From NCBI RefSeq assembly GCF_030687145.1, contig NZ_CP117460.1:2542001-2606000 (forward strand): a stretch of DNA of 64,000 nucleotides, read 5' to 3'. Position 1 is the first letter of the stretch, and every line of letters starts with the position of its first letter. The notes beneath the pieces are model-generated. The model saw only the letters and a program-made list of their open reading frames with translations, had not been told where the DNA came from and made no database searches. The translations under genes and the position numbers were made by a program. This DNA comes from Pseudomonas sp. FP1742 (lineage in GTDB: Bacteria > Pseudomonadota > Gammaproteobacteria > Pseudomonadales > Pseudomonadaceae). Positions 25,124 to 34,334 of this stretch are shown here, in pieces.

Positions 25124-26428
25124 ATGCTCGCCTTACTCGGCTTGGCCATGGTGGTTGTGTTCACCTTCCTGATCATGACCAAGCGTCTGTCACCGATCGT
25201 TGCATTGACCATTGTTCCGATCGTCTTTGCAGTCATCGGCGGTTTTGGTGGGACCACCGGCAAAATGATGCTCGACGGTCTGAAAATGGTTGCCCCGTCG
25301 GCAGCGCTGCTGCTGTTCGCAATTCTGTTTTTCGGTTTGATGATCGACTCGGGGCTGTTTGATCCACTGATTCGCAAGATTCTCAAGCGGGTCAACGGCG
25401 ACCCGATGAAAATCGCGGTCGGCACTGCGCTGCTGTCGCTGACTGTCGCCCTGGACGGTGACGGCACGACCACTTACATGATCACCTGCGCGGCGATGCT
25501 GCCTTTGTACAAGCGCATCGGCATGAACCCGATGATTCTCGCGACCATTTCCATGCTGGCTTTGAGCATCATGAGCGGCATGACCCCTTGGGGCGGCCCG
25601 GCGACCCGGGCGATTGCCGCGTTGGGGCTGGATGCCGGGGCGTATTTTGTTCCTCTGTTGCCGACCATGATCGGCGGCGCCGCGTGGGTGGTGTTCAGCG
25701 CGTTCCTGCTGGGCCGCGCCGAGCGTAAACGCATCGGCAATACCGAGCTGCAGAGCGGTGGCAGCGATTGCTACATCAAGGCGATTCTTGAGGACACGCC
25801 GCACAAGCGCCCGAAACTGGCCTACGTCAACCTGTTGCTGGTGACTGCGGTGATGGTCGCGCTGGTGATGGGGGTCATGCACTCGGCAATCCTGTTTTTG
25901 ATCGGCTTCGTGCTGGCGCTGATGATCAACTACCCGCAACTGGACATTCAAAAAGAACGCATCCTCGCGCACTCCGGCAACGCCATGACTGTAGTCCTGC
26001 TGGTGTTCGCGGCTGGTATCTTCGCCGGGATTTTCTCCGGAACCAAAATGGTCGACTCCCTGGCGCAAACCCTGGTGGACTGGATTCCACCGTCCTGGGG
26101 GCACCTGTTCCCATTGGTGGTGGCGATCACCAGCATGCCGTTGACCTTCGTGCTGTCCAACGATGCCTATTACTTCGGCGTGGTGCCGATCCTCGCCAAC
26201 GCGGCGGCGGCCTACGGGATTGATCCGGTGGAAATCGCCCGAGCGTCGATTCTTGGCCAACCGGTGCATCTGATGAGCCCGCTGGTGGCCTCGACCCTGT
26301 TGCTGGTGGGGATGGTCGATCGCGACATCGGTGATTTCCAGCGAGCCACCGTCAAATGGGCGGTACTCACCTCCCTGGTGGTCACCGCGCTGGCTCTGCT
26401 GACCGGTGCCTTGACGCTGTTCTCCTGA
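25124..26428 (+). CDS. CitMHS-family citrate/tricarboxylate transporter
   Basis: A 434-residue inner-membrane transporter with about 11-12 hydrophobic segments. The family is recognised from the start LALLGLAMVVVFTFLIMTKRLSP and the segments ALDGDGTTTYMITCAAMLPLYKR and MSGMTPWGGPATRA. CitMHS proteins import metal-citrate complexes or free citrate with H+. Strong AAGAGAGAG ribosome site. With the porin downstream it gives a complete uptake route for a tricarboxylate, supporting a tricarboxylic substrate for the isomerase. Confidence 0.9.
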   Translation: MLALLGLAMVVVFTFLIMTKRLSPIVALTIVPIVFAVIGGFGGTTGKMMLDGLKMVAPSAALLLFAILFFGLMIDSGLFDPLIRKILKRVNGDPMKIAVGTALLSLTVALDGDGTTTYMITCAAMLPLYKRIGMNPMILATISMLALSIMSGMTPWGGPATRAIAALGLDAGAYFVPLLPTMIGGAAWVVFSAFLLGRAERKRIGNTELQSGGSDCYIKAILEDTPHKRPKLAYVNLLLVTAVMVALVMGVMHSAILFLIGFVLALMINYPQLDIQKERILAHSGNAMTVVLLVFAAGIFAGIFSGTKMVDSLAQTLVDWIPPSWGHLFPLVVAITSMPLTFVLSNDAYYFGVVPILANAAAAYGIDPVEIARASILGQPVHLMSPLVASTLLLVGMVDRDIGDFQRATVKWAVLTSLVVTALALLTGALTLFS

Positions 26429-26522
26429 TTCACCCCTGACTCACCGCTGATAGAACTCCACGCTCCCGATGGCGGGCGCGCGGCCATGTGCATCCTTAAA
26501 ACAACAATATGAGTAGTTCGAC

Positions 26523-27776
26523 ATGACCCATTTCCTGACTCGCGGGGCTTTTCTTCCTCTTCTGGGCGTGTTGCCGATGGCCACTGCCGGTGCGAGTGAT
26601 TTCATCGACGACAGCAAGTTGAAGCTGCAACTGCGCAATGTCTATTTCAACGAAAATTTTCGCGATGAACATGGCTTGAGCGCGCGCTCCGCCAGAACCG
26701 CCAAAAGTGAGCGCACCGAGTGGGCCCAGGGTTTCCTGCTGGATTTCCAGTCGGGGTTCACCCCCGGCACAGTCGGTTTCGGGGTCGATGCACTGGGCCT
26801 GATGGGGGTCAAACTCGATTCCGGGCGTGGCCGTAGTGGCACCGGTCTGTTGCCGGTACACGATGACGGTCGCGCCGCCGACGAGTTCGCCAGTGCCGGG
26901 GCTGCGGCCAAGGTCAAACTGGCCAAGACCACCCTCAAATACGGCACCCTGCTGCCCAAAACGCCGGTACTGATCTACAACGATGCACGCTTGCTGCCGC
27001 AGACCTACGAGGGTGGACAAGTCACCAGTACCGATATCGAAAACCTGACCCTGACGGGCGGTCATCTGGACCGATTCAAGCTGCGCGATTCCACCGACAG
27101 CGTGTCGATTGTTCCTGACGGCTACTCAGGCGACAAAGGTGGCGATTTCACCTACGCCGGTGGTGATTACAAACTCGGCAAGAACACCCGTCTGAGTTAC
27201 TTCTACGGTGAGCTGGAAAACTTCTATCGCCAGAACTTTGCCGGCATCCAGCATGATCTGCCATTGGGCCCCGGGGTGTTGACCGGCGACTTGCGCTATT
27301 TCAACAGCAATGACGCGGGCCGAGCCTACGCGTCGAAAATCGATAACGACATGCTCAGCGGTCAGCTGTCCTACGCGGTGGCGGGGCACACCTTTGGTGG
27401 CGGTTATCAAAAACTCAGCGGAGACGCCGGGTTGCCATACATCAGCGGTGCGACGGTGTACTCATTCAGCAACGTCGGCATCGGCAAGTTCATTGAAGAG
27501 GACGAGAAAACCTGGATGCTCAGTTACGGTTACGACTTTGCACCGGTGGGCGTGCCCGGGCTGACGTTCATGACCCGTTATCTCAAAGGCAACGACGGCA
27601 AGTCCGACACCAACATCAAAGAGTCCGAACGCGACACCGAACTGGCCTATGTGGTCCAGAGCGGCACGTTCAAGGGGCTTGGCGTGAAGCTGCGCAACTA
27701 TGTCTACCGTTCGGACTTCGCGCGTGGACGTGACAGCAACCGGATCTATTTCACTTACGACATTGCTCTCTGGTAA
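26523..27776 (+). CDS. OprD-family outer membrane porin
   Basis: A 417-residue substrate-specific outer-membrane channel. It has a signal peptide (cleavage near residue 24 after TAGA), the OprD-type mature start [24 protein letters not shown], strands such as [21 protein letters not shown], and a C-terminal aromatic residue (ALW) needed for barrel assembly. It follows the CitMHS gene by 94 bases and presumably admits the same carboxylate across the outer membrane. Confidence 0.92.
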   Translation: MTHFLTRGAFLPLLGVLPMATAGASDFIDDSKLKLQLRNVYFNENFRDEHGLSARSARTAKSERTEWAQGFLLDFQSGFTPGTVGFGVDALGLMGVKLDSGRGRSGTGLLPVHDDGRAADEFASAGAAAKVKLAKTTLKYGTLLPKTPVLIYNDARLLPQTYEGGQVTSTDIENLTLTGGHLDRFKLRDSTDSVSIVPDGYSGDKGGDFTYAGGDYKLGKNTRLSYFYGELENFYRQNFAGIQHDLPLGPGVLTGDLRYFNSNDAGRAYASKIDNDMLSGQLSYAVAGHTFGGGYQKLSGDAGLPYISGATVYSFSNVGIGKFIEEDEKTWMLSYGYDFAPVGVPGLTFMTRYLKGNDGKSDTNIKESERDTELAYVVQSGTFKGLGVKLRNYVYRSDFARGRDSNRIYFTYDIALW

Positions 27777-27856
27777 CGGCGCCGGAAGGTGCTCGCAGCA
27801 GGCTGCGGGCGCCTTTTCAGTTAGCAGTCCAGGTCGCGCGACGAAGGAAACCGGAT

Positions 27857-29530
27857 ATGTCATTTAAACGAAAAATACTGCTGCTCACGTTACTTCCCGT
27901 GGTGTTGTTCGCAGTGGTACTGAGTATCACCACCAGCAAGATTCTGCTGTCGTTGGCGGAGCAGGAAGTCACGCAAACCCGCGATCGGTTGCTGGCCGAG
28001 AGTCGGGCCAGGCTCGAAGATTATGCAAGCATCGCCCGCAGTTCCATAGCCGGGTTGTATAACAACGCAAACAGTGGCGACCTGCAAAGTCGGGCCCTGG
28101 CTATCAGCCAACTGTCGAAAATGAAGTATGGCGATGACGGCTACTTCATCGGCTACGACAGTCAAGTCGTGCGCCTGTTTCGCGGTGAAAGCAGCGAAGG
28201 TGTGGGTACCAACATGAGCGATCGAAAGGACCGCGACGGGGTTTATCTGAATCGCGAGATGGTCGCGGCAGCAAAGAACGACTCGCACTACGTCAACTAT
28301 GCCGGGGCCTTGGTCAATACCGATAAAGTTGTGCCGAAACTGGCCTACAGTTTTTTCCTGCCCAAATGGGACATGGTAGTGGTCACGGCCGTCAATCTGG
28401 ACAGCATTGAAACCCAGGTGGCGCAGGTTCGTGCGGACATCGACCGACGGGTGAGCAGTATTGTTTACGGGATCATCATGGTGGCCGTGGTATTGCTGGC
28501 AATTATTGGCGTATTGGCGCTGCTATTGGTCAATGCCGGCCTGCGACCGCTGACACTGATCCGCGACAGTCTTGACGAGATTGCTGCCGGTGAGGGGGAT
28601 TTGACCCGACGCTTACCCGTCGGCAGCCAGGATGAGTTCGGCCAGTTGGCCGGTTCATTCAACGCTTTTATCGGCAAAATTCATGGTTTGGTCAGTCAAA
28701 TCGTGGCAATGACCGGGCAATTGAGCAACGCTGTCGGGCAAGTGGCCAAGCAGGCCCGGCATATGGACCTGGCCATGGAGCAGCAGCGTCAGGAGACCGA
28801 TCAAGTAGCGGCGGCGATCAATCAAATGTCGTCGGCGGCGCAGGAAGTCGCGGTCAGTGCTCAGAGTGCATCGGACGCGGCCATGGAAACCGATCAGCAG
28901 ACTCGACGCGCCCGGCAAGTGGTCGACGGCAGCATTGCTCGTATTCAGGGATTGACGTTGGACCTGGGACGCAGCGGTGCGTCTCTGGACAGCCTGCAAA
29001 GCGACGTTTCGGCAATTGTCACGGTGCTCGATGTCATCCGTTCGATTGCCGAGCAGACCAATCTCCTGGCCCTGAATGCGGCCATCGAGGCCGCTCGTGC
29101 CGGTGATGCCGGGCGAGGTTTTGCGGTGGTTGCCGACGAGGTACGTGCTCTTGCCAGTCGTACCCAGCAAAGCACCCAGGAAATTCAGGCGATGATCGAG
29201 CGCCTCAAGCGAGCCACCAGCACCGTCGTGACCTCAATGCATCAATCCGGTGAAGCCGGGGAGGGGGCCAGCACTCAGGCTTATCAGGCCGGTGAGTCGT
29301 TGGGCAACATCGTCGAATTAATCGCCACTATCAACAGCATGAACGCGCACATCGCCAGTGCTGCGGAGGAGCAAACTTCGGTGGCGGAGGAGATTAACCG
29401 CAGCGTGCATCAAATCGCCCGGGCAATCGACAGCGTTGCCGATGAAACCCAGCGTGGCGTGCAGACGGTCAATGACCTCCACGGCATTGGGCACGGCCTC
29501 GAAACCTTGGTCAAACAGTTCAAGATCTGA
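27857..29530 (+). CDS. Methyl-accepting chemotaxis protein with single Cache domain
   Basis: A 557-residue chemoreceptor. First membrane helix about residues 9-29, a periplasmic sCache_2-like domain about 35-190 ([20 protein letters not shown], then [16 protein letters not shown]), second helix about 195-218, HAMP, and the signalling hairpin with tip [34 protein letters not shown]. sCache_2 receptors often sense short carboxylic acids, which fits the transporter neighbours. It lacks a terminal CheR-binding pentapeptide (ends VKQFKI). Confidence 0.92.
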   Translation: MSFKRKILLLTLLPVVLFAVVLSITTSKILLSLAEQEVTQTRDRLLAESRARLEDYASIARSSIAGLYNNANSGDLQSRALAISQLSKMKYGDDGYFIGYDSQVVRLFRGESSEGVGTNMSDRKDRDGVYLNREMVAAAKNDSHYVNYAGALVNTDKVVPKLAYSFFLPKWDMVVVTAVNLDSIETQVAQVRADIDRRVSSIVYGIIMVAVVLLAIIGVLALLLVNAGLRPLTLIRDSLDEIAAGEGDLTRRLPVGSQDEFGQLAGSFNAFIGKIHGLVSQIVAMTGQLSNAVGQVAKQARHMDLAMEQQRQETDQVAAAINQMSSAAQEVAVSAQSASDAAMETDQQTRRARQVVDGSIARIQGLTLDLGRSGASLDSLQSDVSAIVTVLDVIRSIAEQTNLLALNAAIEAARAGDAGRGFAVVADEVRALASRTQQSTQEIQAMIERLKRATSTVVTSMHQSGEAGEGASTQAYQAGESLGNIVELIATINSMNAHIASAAEEQTSVAEEINRSVHQIARAIDSVADETQRGVQTVNDLHGIGHGLETLVKQFKI

Positions 29531-29540
29531 AGCGCTTGTG

Positions 29541-30605
29541 TCAGACCCGACTCACCGTCTGATCACCCAACCGATACTGATTATTTCCGCTGCGCTTGGC
29601 CTCATACATCGCCAGGTCGGCAATGTGAATCAAGCGGTCCATGCTCGGCGCATGGTCCGGGAACACCGCCACGCCCAGACTGGTGCCGATGTGGCGCTGG
29701 TCGTTGCCGATGGTCACCGGCGGTGCGAGTTCGATGAAGATTTTCTGGCAGATGCTGCGGGCTTCGTCTTGCAGGCTGTTGCCTTGGGGAAGGCCTTGGA
29801 GGATGACCACGAACTCGTCACCGCCAATCCGGGCGACGGTGTCGGTTGAGCGCAGGATTTTCTTCAGGCGTGTCGCGGTGGTGATCAGCACGCGGTCGCC
29901 GGCGGCATGGCCATAGTGGTCGTTGATCGCCTTGAAACCATTGAGGTCGACAAATACCAGTGCCACCCGCGTGGCGCTGAGGCGGGCCTGCTCCAGGGCG
30001 TCGGACAAGCGTTCTTCGAGTACCAGGCGATTGGGCAGGCCGGTCAGCGGGTCGTAATGGGCCAGGTGTTGCAGATAACTGGCGGAGGCTTTTTCTTCGG
30101 TGATGTCGCGGACCACGCCCATCATCTTGATCGTTGCGTCATGCTCATTCTTGACCACATTGCCGGTCTCCCGCAGCCAGCGGATGCTGCCATCCGGCCA
30201 GACCACGCGGTATTCCTCGTCGTGGTTTTCGCCGGTTTCCAGGCAACGCAATTCACCGGCGCGGACCTTGGCCCGGTCGTCCGGGTGCACACAGGAACAG
30301 AACAGGGCGTAGGAGGGCGTCACCTCGCCGATCTTGAACCCGAACATCCCGTAGATTGCATCCGACCAATAGAGCTTGTCGGTATCGACTTCCCAGTCCC
30401 AGGTGCCGATGCGGGCGAAGTATTGGCTGCGTTTGAAGCGCTCGGCGTCGCCTTCCTGGTGGATGCTTTGTCCCTCGGTGAGGCTGTCGATCAGCGCACG
30501 GCACTCGGCCAACTGCTTTTGCAACGAACGATCGCGCCAGATCAGCGCGATGATCAGCGCAAAGGTCAGTGAGCCGATGGTGATATCGATCCAGAGCTGA
30601 CTCAT
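29541..30605 (-). CDS. PAS-GGDEF diguanylate cyclase
   Basis: A 354-residue protein with an N-terminal membrane helix (about residues 5-20), a PAS_3-type domain (ARIGTWDWEVDTDKLYWSDAIYGMF, then RVVWPDGSIRWLRETGNV) and a C-terminal GGDEF domain with intact active site ARIGGDEFVVIL. It makes c-di-GMP from two GTP. No EAL domain is present. The ATG at 30605 is preferred to a TTG start further up. Convergent with the chemoreceptor, 10 bases apart. Confidence 0.9.
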   Translation of the reverse strand: MSQLWIDITIGSLTFALIIALIWRDRSLQKQLAECRALIDSLTEGQSIHQEGDAERFKRSQYFARIGTWDWEVDTDKLYWSDAIYGMFGFKIGEVTPSYALFCSCVHPDDRAKVRAGELRCLETGENHDEEYRVVWPDGSIRWLRETGNVVKNEHDATIKMMGVVRDITEEKASASYLQHLAHYDPLTGLPNRLVLEERLSDALEQARLSATRVALVFVDLNGFKAINDHYGHAAGDRVLITTATRLKKILRSTDTVARIGGDEFVVILQGLPQGNSLQDEARSICQKIFIELAPPVTIGNDQRHIGTSLGVAVFPDHAPSMDRLIHIADLAMYEAKRSGNNQYRLGDQTVSRV

Positions 30606-30666
30606 TGAGGAATTGCGCTCATGGTGTATCAAACCGTGGGGGAGGTGGCGGGTATATTAAGGTTCT

Positions 30667-30799
30667 CTACGAAAAACTGCCTGCGTGTCGATCATGCTGC
30701 GTTAAAAACAGCCTCGGAATGCTCATTTACAACCCGTAAACTCCGCTTCTTCGCCTGTTTTTGCCTTGCCTGATCGACACTCGGCGACTTTTCGTACAG
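30667..30799. repeat. Large palindromic intergenic repeat (family C)
   Basis: The left arm CTACGAAAAACTGCCTG...GTCGAT pairs imperfectly with ATCGACACTCGGCGACTTTTCGTA on the right, and inside it AAAAACAG pairs with CTGTTTTT. The whole 133-base unit is a nested palindrome between two minus-strand genes. A shorter relative is at 31391-31435. Confidence 0.7.
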
Positions 30800-30821
30800 A
30801 CCCTGGCAAGCAGGAGGTGGG

Positions 30822-31280
30822 TCACACCACTGACGGTTGGGTCGCGACCGAGACGGTGAAGGTCACGACAAACAGCACGACGAGTACCCAGAACATCACC
30901 ATGACTGTCAGCATGACGACCTTCAGGCTTTGATAAAGCCAGCGCAACCAATGGCCTTCGGGTTTTGCTTCTGAGCGGGTTCTGAGTACGCCTTTCAAAT
31001 AGAAGCCGAGGATGGCCAGCAGTGCGCCATCAATCAACAGCGCAGGCAGGCCGGCTTCGGGGAAAATGCTTCCCCACCGATAGAATGACGACCGGCTCAG
31101 GAACACCACGTAACAAGTGAGGCTGCCGTAGGGGATGGCTCTCCACCATTTACCGGCCAGCGCTCCGACCATCAGGCACATAATCACCATGAACGGGTTG
31201 AGGAGAATATTGATCATCCACTCCAGTACGTTGGGGAAGTAGCCCGGGGAATGGATGCTGCGCCAGATGTGTTCAAACAT
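30822..31280 (-). CDS. Small integral membrane protein, unknown function
   Basis: A 152-residue protein with about four hydrophobic segments (LLNPFMVIMCLMVGALAG, YGSLTCYVVFLS, LLIDGALLAILGFYLKG, VVMLTVMVMFWVLVVLFVVTF) and a basic cytoplasmic loop. No recognised domain. It stands alone between two copies of the family C repeat. Confidence 0.65.
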   Translation of the reverse strand: MFEHIWRSIHSPGYFPNVLEWMINILLNPFMVIMCLMVGALAGKWWRAIPYGSLTCYVVFLSRSSFYRWGSIFPEAGLPALLIDGALLAILGFYLKGVLRTRSEAKPEGHWLRWLYQSLKVVMLTVMVMFWVLVVLFVVTFTVSVATQPSVV

Positions 31281-31552
31281 TGTTCAGGCTCCTGCCTTCT
31301 ATGGAGTAAGTGCTGCTTCGGTGCTTCCGTGCCGCTGCACGGTATCGGCGTATTGTCGGGTTACATAAGTCCTGTTGTGTAAATTAGGGGCTGTACGAAA
31401 AGTCGCCGAGTGGCGATCAGGCAGTTTTCGTACAGTGTCTGGTTCACGACCACTGCCAGATACAGAGCGAAACGGTTGCCAATAGCCTGCATTTCTGGGA
31501 AAACGGCGCCCATCAAGCCCGCTCGGGCAAGCGCACTGATAGAGTGAATGTA
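31281..31552. other. Intergenic region with a short palindromic repeat
   Basis: CTGTACGAAAA...TTTTCGTACAG (31391-31435) has 11-bp arms around a 23-base centre and matches the outer arms of the 30667-30799 element. The rest presumably holds promoters of the divergent membrane-protein and FKBP genes; no clear boxes seen. Confidence 0.6.
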
Positions 31553-31891
31553 ATGAATGATGAGTTGCAGGTAATCGACCTTGAAGTGGGCGACGGCAAA
31601 GCCGCCGTCAAAGGCGCGCTGATCACCACCCAATATCGAGGTTGGCTGGAAGACGGCACTGAATTCGATTCTTCCTACAGCCGGGGTAAACCTTTCCAGT
31701 GTGTGATTGGCACGGGGCGGGTGATCAAGGGCTGGGACCAGGGAATCATGGGCATGCAGGTTGGCGGTAAACGCAAGCTGCTGGTGCCGGCGCATCTGGC
31801 CTACGGCGAGCGGTCGATGGGGGCGATTACGCCGAATTCGAATCTGATTTTCGAGATTGAATTGCTGGAAGTGCTAACGCGGGATGATTGA
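31553..31891 (+). CDS. FKBP-type peptidyl-prolyl cis-trans isomerase
   Basis: A 112-residue single-domain FKBP that speeds proline isomerisation during protein folding. Typical pieces: TTQYRGWLEDGTEFDSSY, VIGTGRVIKGWDQGIMGMQVGGKRKLLVPAHLAYGER and NLIFEIELLEV; Asp, Phe, Val-Ile, Trp and Tyr of the FK506 pocket are in place. No signal peptide, so cytoplasmic. The ATG at 31553 (MNDELQ) is used instead of a GTG three codons upstream. A terminator follows. Confidence 0.93.
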   Translation: MNDELQVIDLEVGDGKAAVKGALITTQYRGWLEDGTEFDSSYSRGKPFQCVIGTGRVIKGWDQGIMGMQVGGKRKLLVPAHLAYGERSMGAITPNSNLIFEIELLEVLTRDD

Positions 31892-31914
31892 TTGGCGAGT
31901 GAATTGAAATGATT

Positions 31915-31951
31915 AACCCCGCTGTCTCTGAGAGGAGAGAGCGGGGTTTTT
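31915..31951 (+). terminator. Rho-independent terminator of the FKBP gene
   Basis: AACCCCGCT / AGCGGGGTT arms with a further inner pairing (CTCT with AGAG) and a following T-run, 24 bases after the stop. Confidence 0.88.
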
Positions 31952-31973
31952 GCTATCTGTGGCGAGGGGCTTG

Positions 31974-32123
31974 CTGTGGCGAGGGGGCTTGCCCCCGTTG
32001 GGTTGCGCAGCGACCCCAAATCCAATCCATCGCGGTTTCTCAGGACTGACCGCATACGCTGATTTTACGACTGCTGCGCAGCCGAACGGGGCGATGCGGC
32101 GTTCCGACAAGCCCCCTCGCCAC
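31974..32123. repeat. REP-type palindromic repeat (family D)
   Basis: Outer arms TGTGGCGAGGGGGCTTG and CAAGCCCCCTCGCCACG are inverted. Between them GGGTTGCGCAGCGACCC is itself a hairpin and CTGCTGCGCAGC a second. An extra partial arm (TGTGGCGAGGGGCTTG) precedes it at about 31958. Typical of a second Pseudomonas REP family. Confidence 0.85.
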
Positions 32124-32369
32124 GGATGCTCATTCCAACAACTATTTTTGCTGAAGGCTTGATCGGCTATTACTGCGGATCGATGTTATCCAGCGCCCGG
32201 TTCACGGCCAGTTCCCTTTGCGGGTGGGCAAGTCAGGTGAATGCCTCAATATCATCAAGGGTGTCCGCCACAGCTCCTTCCAGGGAGGGGAATCATGGCA
32301 ACACTGTTTTTGCTGCAAGCCTGATCCGCTATTACCGCGATACAAGGCGAAGAACGATGACACGGTCTG
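32124..32369. repeat. Intergenic region with an imperfect direct repeat
   Basis: Two copies of about 44 bases, 32137-32180 and 32298-32341, share the pattern TTTTTGCTG-A-GC-TGATC-GCTATTAC-GCG with scattered mismatches, 161 bases apart in the same orientation. No gene is convincing here; short ORFs reading through both copies give repeated peptides (IGYYC, IRYYR) but no recognisable protein. Confidence 0.5.
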
Positions 32370-33488
32370 TCAGGCGTTCGGCAGATCAGCAAACAAAGGA
32401 ATGTGCCCGTTAAGGGAAGGGCGGTAGTGCCAGGTCAACCGGCCCAAAGCAGGTTTCATCGCCAAGATCTCAACCAACGTCGCGCGGGCAATGCTCAACG
32501 CCAGCACTTGCCCCGGGCATTGATGACGGCCGGCGCCGAAGGTGAAGCTGCGGCGGTTTGGGCGCTCGAGCAGGAACATATCGGGATCGTCATTAAGCAG
32601 CGGATCACGATTGGCCGAAGCCAGCAGCACCAGAATGACGTCGCCGGGGTTCAGGTTCACGCCGTCGATTTCGCACGGTGCGGCGACGAAGCGGCGGGTG
32701 TTCTGCACCGGAGGATCGAAGCGCTGCACTTCGGCGATCAGGTCGTTGACTTGAGTCGAGTCGATCTGCGGGTTTCGGCTCAACGCCAGTAGCGCATTGC
32801 CGATCAGCCCGGCGGTGGCGTCGTAGGTCTGGGAGAACAGGCCAATCAGGTTGGCGATCAAGGTTTCCGGGTCGGTCGAGGTGGCGAAGCGCTGCTGGAT
32901 ACCGGCGAGCAGGGCGCTTCGATTGTTCGGATCAGCCAGAAGCTCGATGAAGTATCCCTTCAGCTGTTCTGCCGCAACATGGGCAGCGTCCAGTTGTGCC
33001 TGATCGCTGAGGGGCGACAGGCAGGCGACGAAGTCGGCGGTCAGCTCGCTGATGGCCCGGCCCTGCGCCGGAGAGAATCCCAACAACGCCGCCACTACAC
33101 AGACCGGCCCGCGAAACATCGCCGTGTACAACCCATCGGCCCCTGGGGTAATCAATCGAGCGCTGACCAGTGAATTGACGTCATTCACATCAATCAGCGT
33201 CAGCCCCGGCTCAATCGCCGCCCTCGGGCAACGCTGCCGCTCACCCTCGTTCATCCGCATTAACTGACCGAACACCTTGCCGGCCATGCCCTGAGCAATC
33301 GCCCTGGGCACCGGCTCATGCGCCGGTCGCACATGACAGTCCGGATGCGCAAGCACAGCGGCAACGGCGCGGGCGCTACTGGCCACCCACAGTTTCAGTC
33401 CCTGATGAAAAACCAATCCACCCTCGGCACGCAGTTGCGCGTAGTAGGGGTATGGATCGGCGTGAGTCGCAGCGATGATCGGGTCCAT
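32370..33488 (-). CDS. Cytochrome P450
   Basis: A 372-residue P450, starting MDPIIAATHADPYPYYAQL. The haem-binding loop FTFGAGRHQCPG gives axial Cys324, and the K-helix ExxR is in EVQRFDPP followed by TRRFVAAPCEIDGV. The I-helix region reads YDATAGLIGNALL, without the usual acid-alcohol (D/E-T) pair, and the protein is slightly short for the family (about 400). It may have an unusual oxidant or be catalytically altered. A far longer ORF upstream is the antisense of the ArsR gene. No ferredoxin or reductase gene is adjacent. Divergent ArsR gene is the probable regulator. Confidence 0.88.
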   Translation of the reverse strand: MDPIIAATHADPYPYYAQLRAEGGLVFHQGLKLWVASSARAVAAVLAHPDCHVRPAHEPVPRAIAQGMAGKVFGQLMRMNEGERQRCPRAAIEPGLTLIDVNDVNSLVSARLITPGADGLYTAMFRGPVCVVAALLGFSPAQGRAISELTADFVACLSPLSDQAQLDAAHVAAEQLKGYFIELLADPNNRSALLAGIQQRFATSTDPETLIANLIGLFSQTYDATAGLIGNALLALSRNPQIDSTQVNDLIAEVQRFDPPVQNTRRFVAAPCEIDGVNLNPGDVILVLLASANRDPLLNDDPDMFLLERPNRRSFTFGAGRHQCPGQVLALSIARATLVEILAMKPALGRLTWHYRPSLNGHIPLFADLPNA

Positions 33489-33569
33489 GGGTCGCAGCCT
33501 TATCGATGGTTGAAAAGTGTTGCTACTATCTCCAGTCCGAAAGGGCCTTGATTCGTCCGGGAGCGAAAT

Positions 33570-34334
33570 ATGAACGCAGAACAACATGACGTCGGCGTTT
33601 CTCAAGTGGCCGCAGCGATTGCCGAGCCTGCGCGGACGAAAATCCTCTGCTCGCTGATGGACGGCCACGCCCGCACCAGCACCGAGCTGGCGGCGGTTGC
33701 CGAAGTCAGCGCCTCGACCGCCAGCGCACACCTGGCCAAGCTCAAGGAATTGGCGCTGGTGCGTTTGCACGTTCAGGGCCGCCATCGCTATTACAGCCTC
33801 GCGGACAAGCGCGTGGCCCAGGCCCTGGAAGCGTTGATGGTGATCGGCCAGAACGCTGCGCCAATGTTCAACCCGCGCACCCCGGACCGCCTGCAATTCG
33901 CCCGCACCTGCTACGACCACATGGCCGGTACCCTGGCGGTGTTGCTGCATGACCGGATGATCGACGCGGGGTGGTTGCTGCAAACCGATGAGCAGGCTTA
34001 TCGATTGAGCGACAGTGGTGAAGCGTTGTTCGAAGGATTGGGTATCGACGTCAAAGACCTTGGCACTTTGCGCCGCCGCTTCGCCTGTCCATGCCTGGAC
34101 TGGAGCATGCGTCGGCCGCACCTGGGCGGTGCCTTGGGCGCGGCGTTGCTGCAAACGGCGATCAAACGCCAATGGGTGACGCAGGACCTGGACAGTCGGG
34201 CGTTGGCGTTGACGGTAGCGGGGCACAAGGAACTCAGTCGTCGGTTCGCCGTTGAACTGCCGGTTCAGGGAACGACAGCGCCACTCTCGTCCACCGAGAA
34301 CAGGCGCCGAGCGATTGCCGGTCCTGCGGCTTAA
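33570..34334 (+). CDS. ArsR-type helix-turn-helix regulator
   Basis: A 254-residue protein with an N-terminal ArsR winged helix (AIAEPARTKILCSLMDGHARTSTELAAVAEVSASTASAHLAKL, residues about 16-60) and a long C-terminal extension (residues 95-254) not found in simple metal sensors, including FACPCLDWSMRRPHLGGALG. The extension may be a ligand-binding or dimerisation domain. Divergent from the P450 gene with only 81 bases between starts, so it likely represses that gene. Its stop overlaps the LysE gene stop by 4 bases. Confidence 0.88.
   Translation: MNAEQHDVGVSQVAAAIAEPARTKILCSLMDGHARTSTELAAVAEVSASTASAHLAKLKELALVRLHVQGRHRYYSLADKRVAQALEALMVIGQNAAPMFNPRTPDRLQFARTCYDHMAGTLAVLLHDRMIDAGWLLQTDEQAYRLSDSGEALFEGLGIDVKDLGTLRRRFACPCLDWSMRRPHLGGALGAALLQTAIKRQWVTQDLDSRALALTVAGHKELSRRFAVELPVQGTTAPLSSTENRRRAIAGPAA

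Noticed and set aside
30667..32341. Possible CRISPR array from clustered repeats
   Set aside because: The repeats are palindromic or of unequal length and irregularly spaced, without uniform spacers; no cas gene in the window.
32370..34226. A 618-codon ORF that would extend the P450 by about 246 residues
   Set aside because: The extra N-terminal part is the antisense of the ArsR gene; P450 homology begins at MDPIIAA at 33488.
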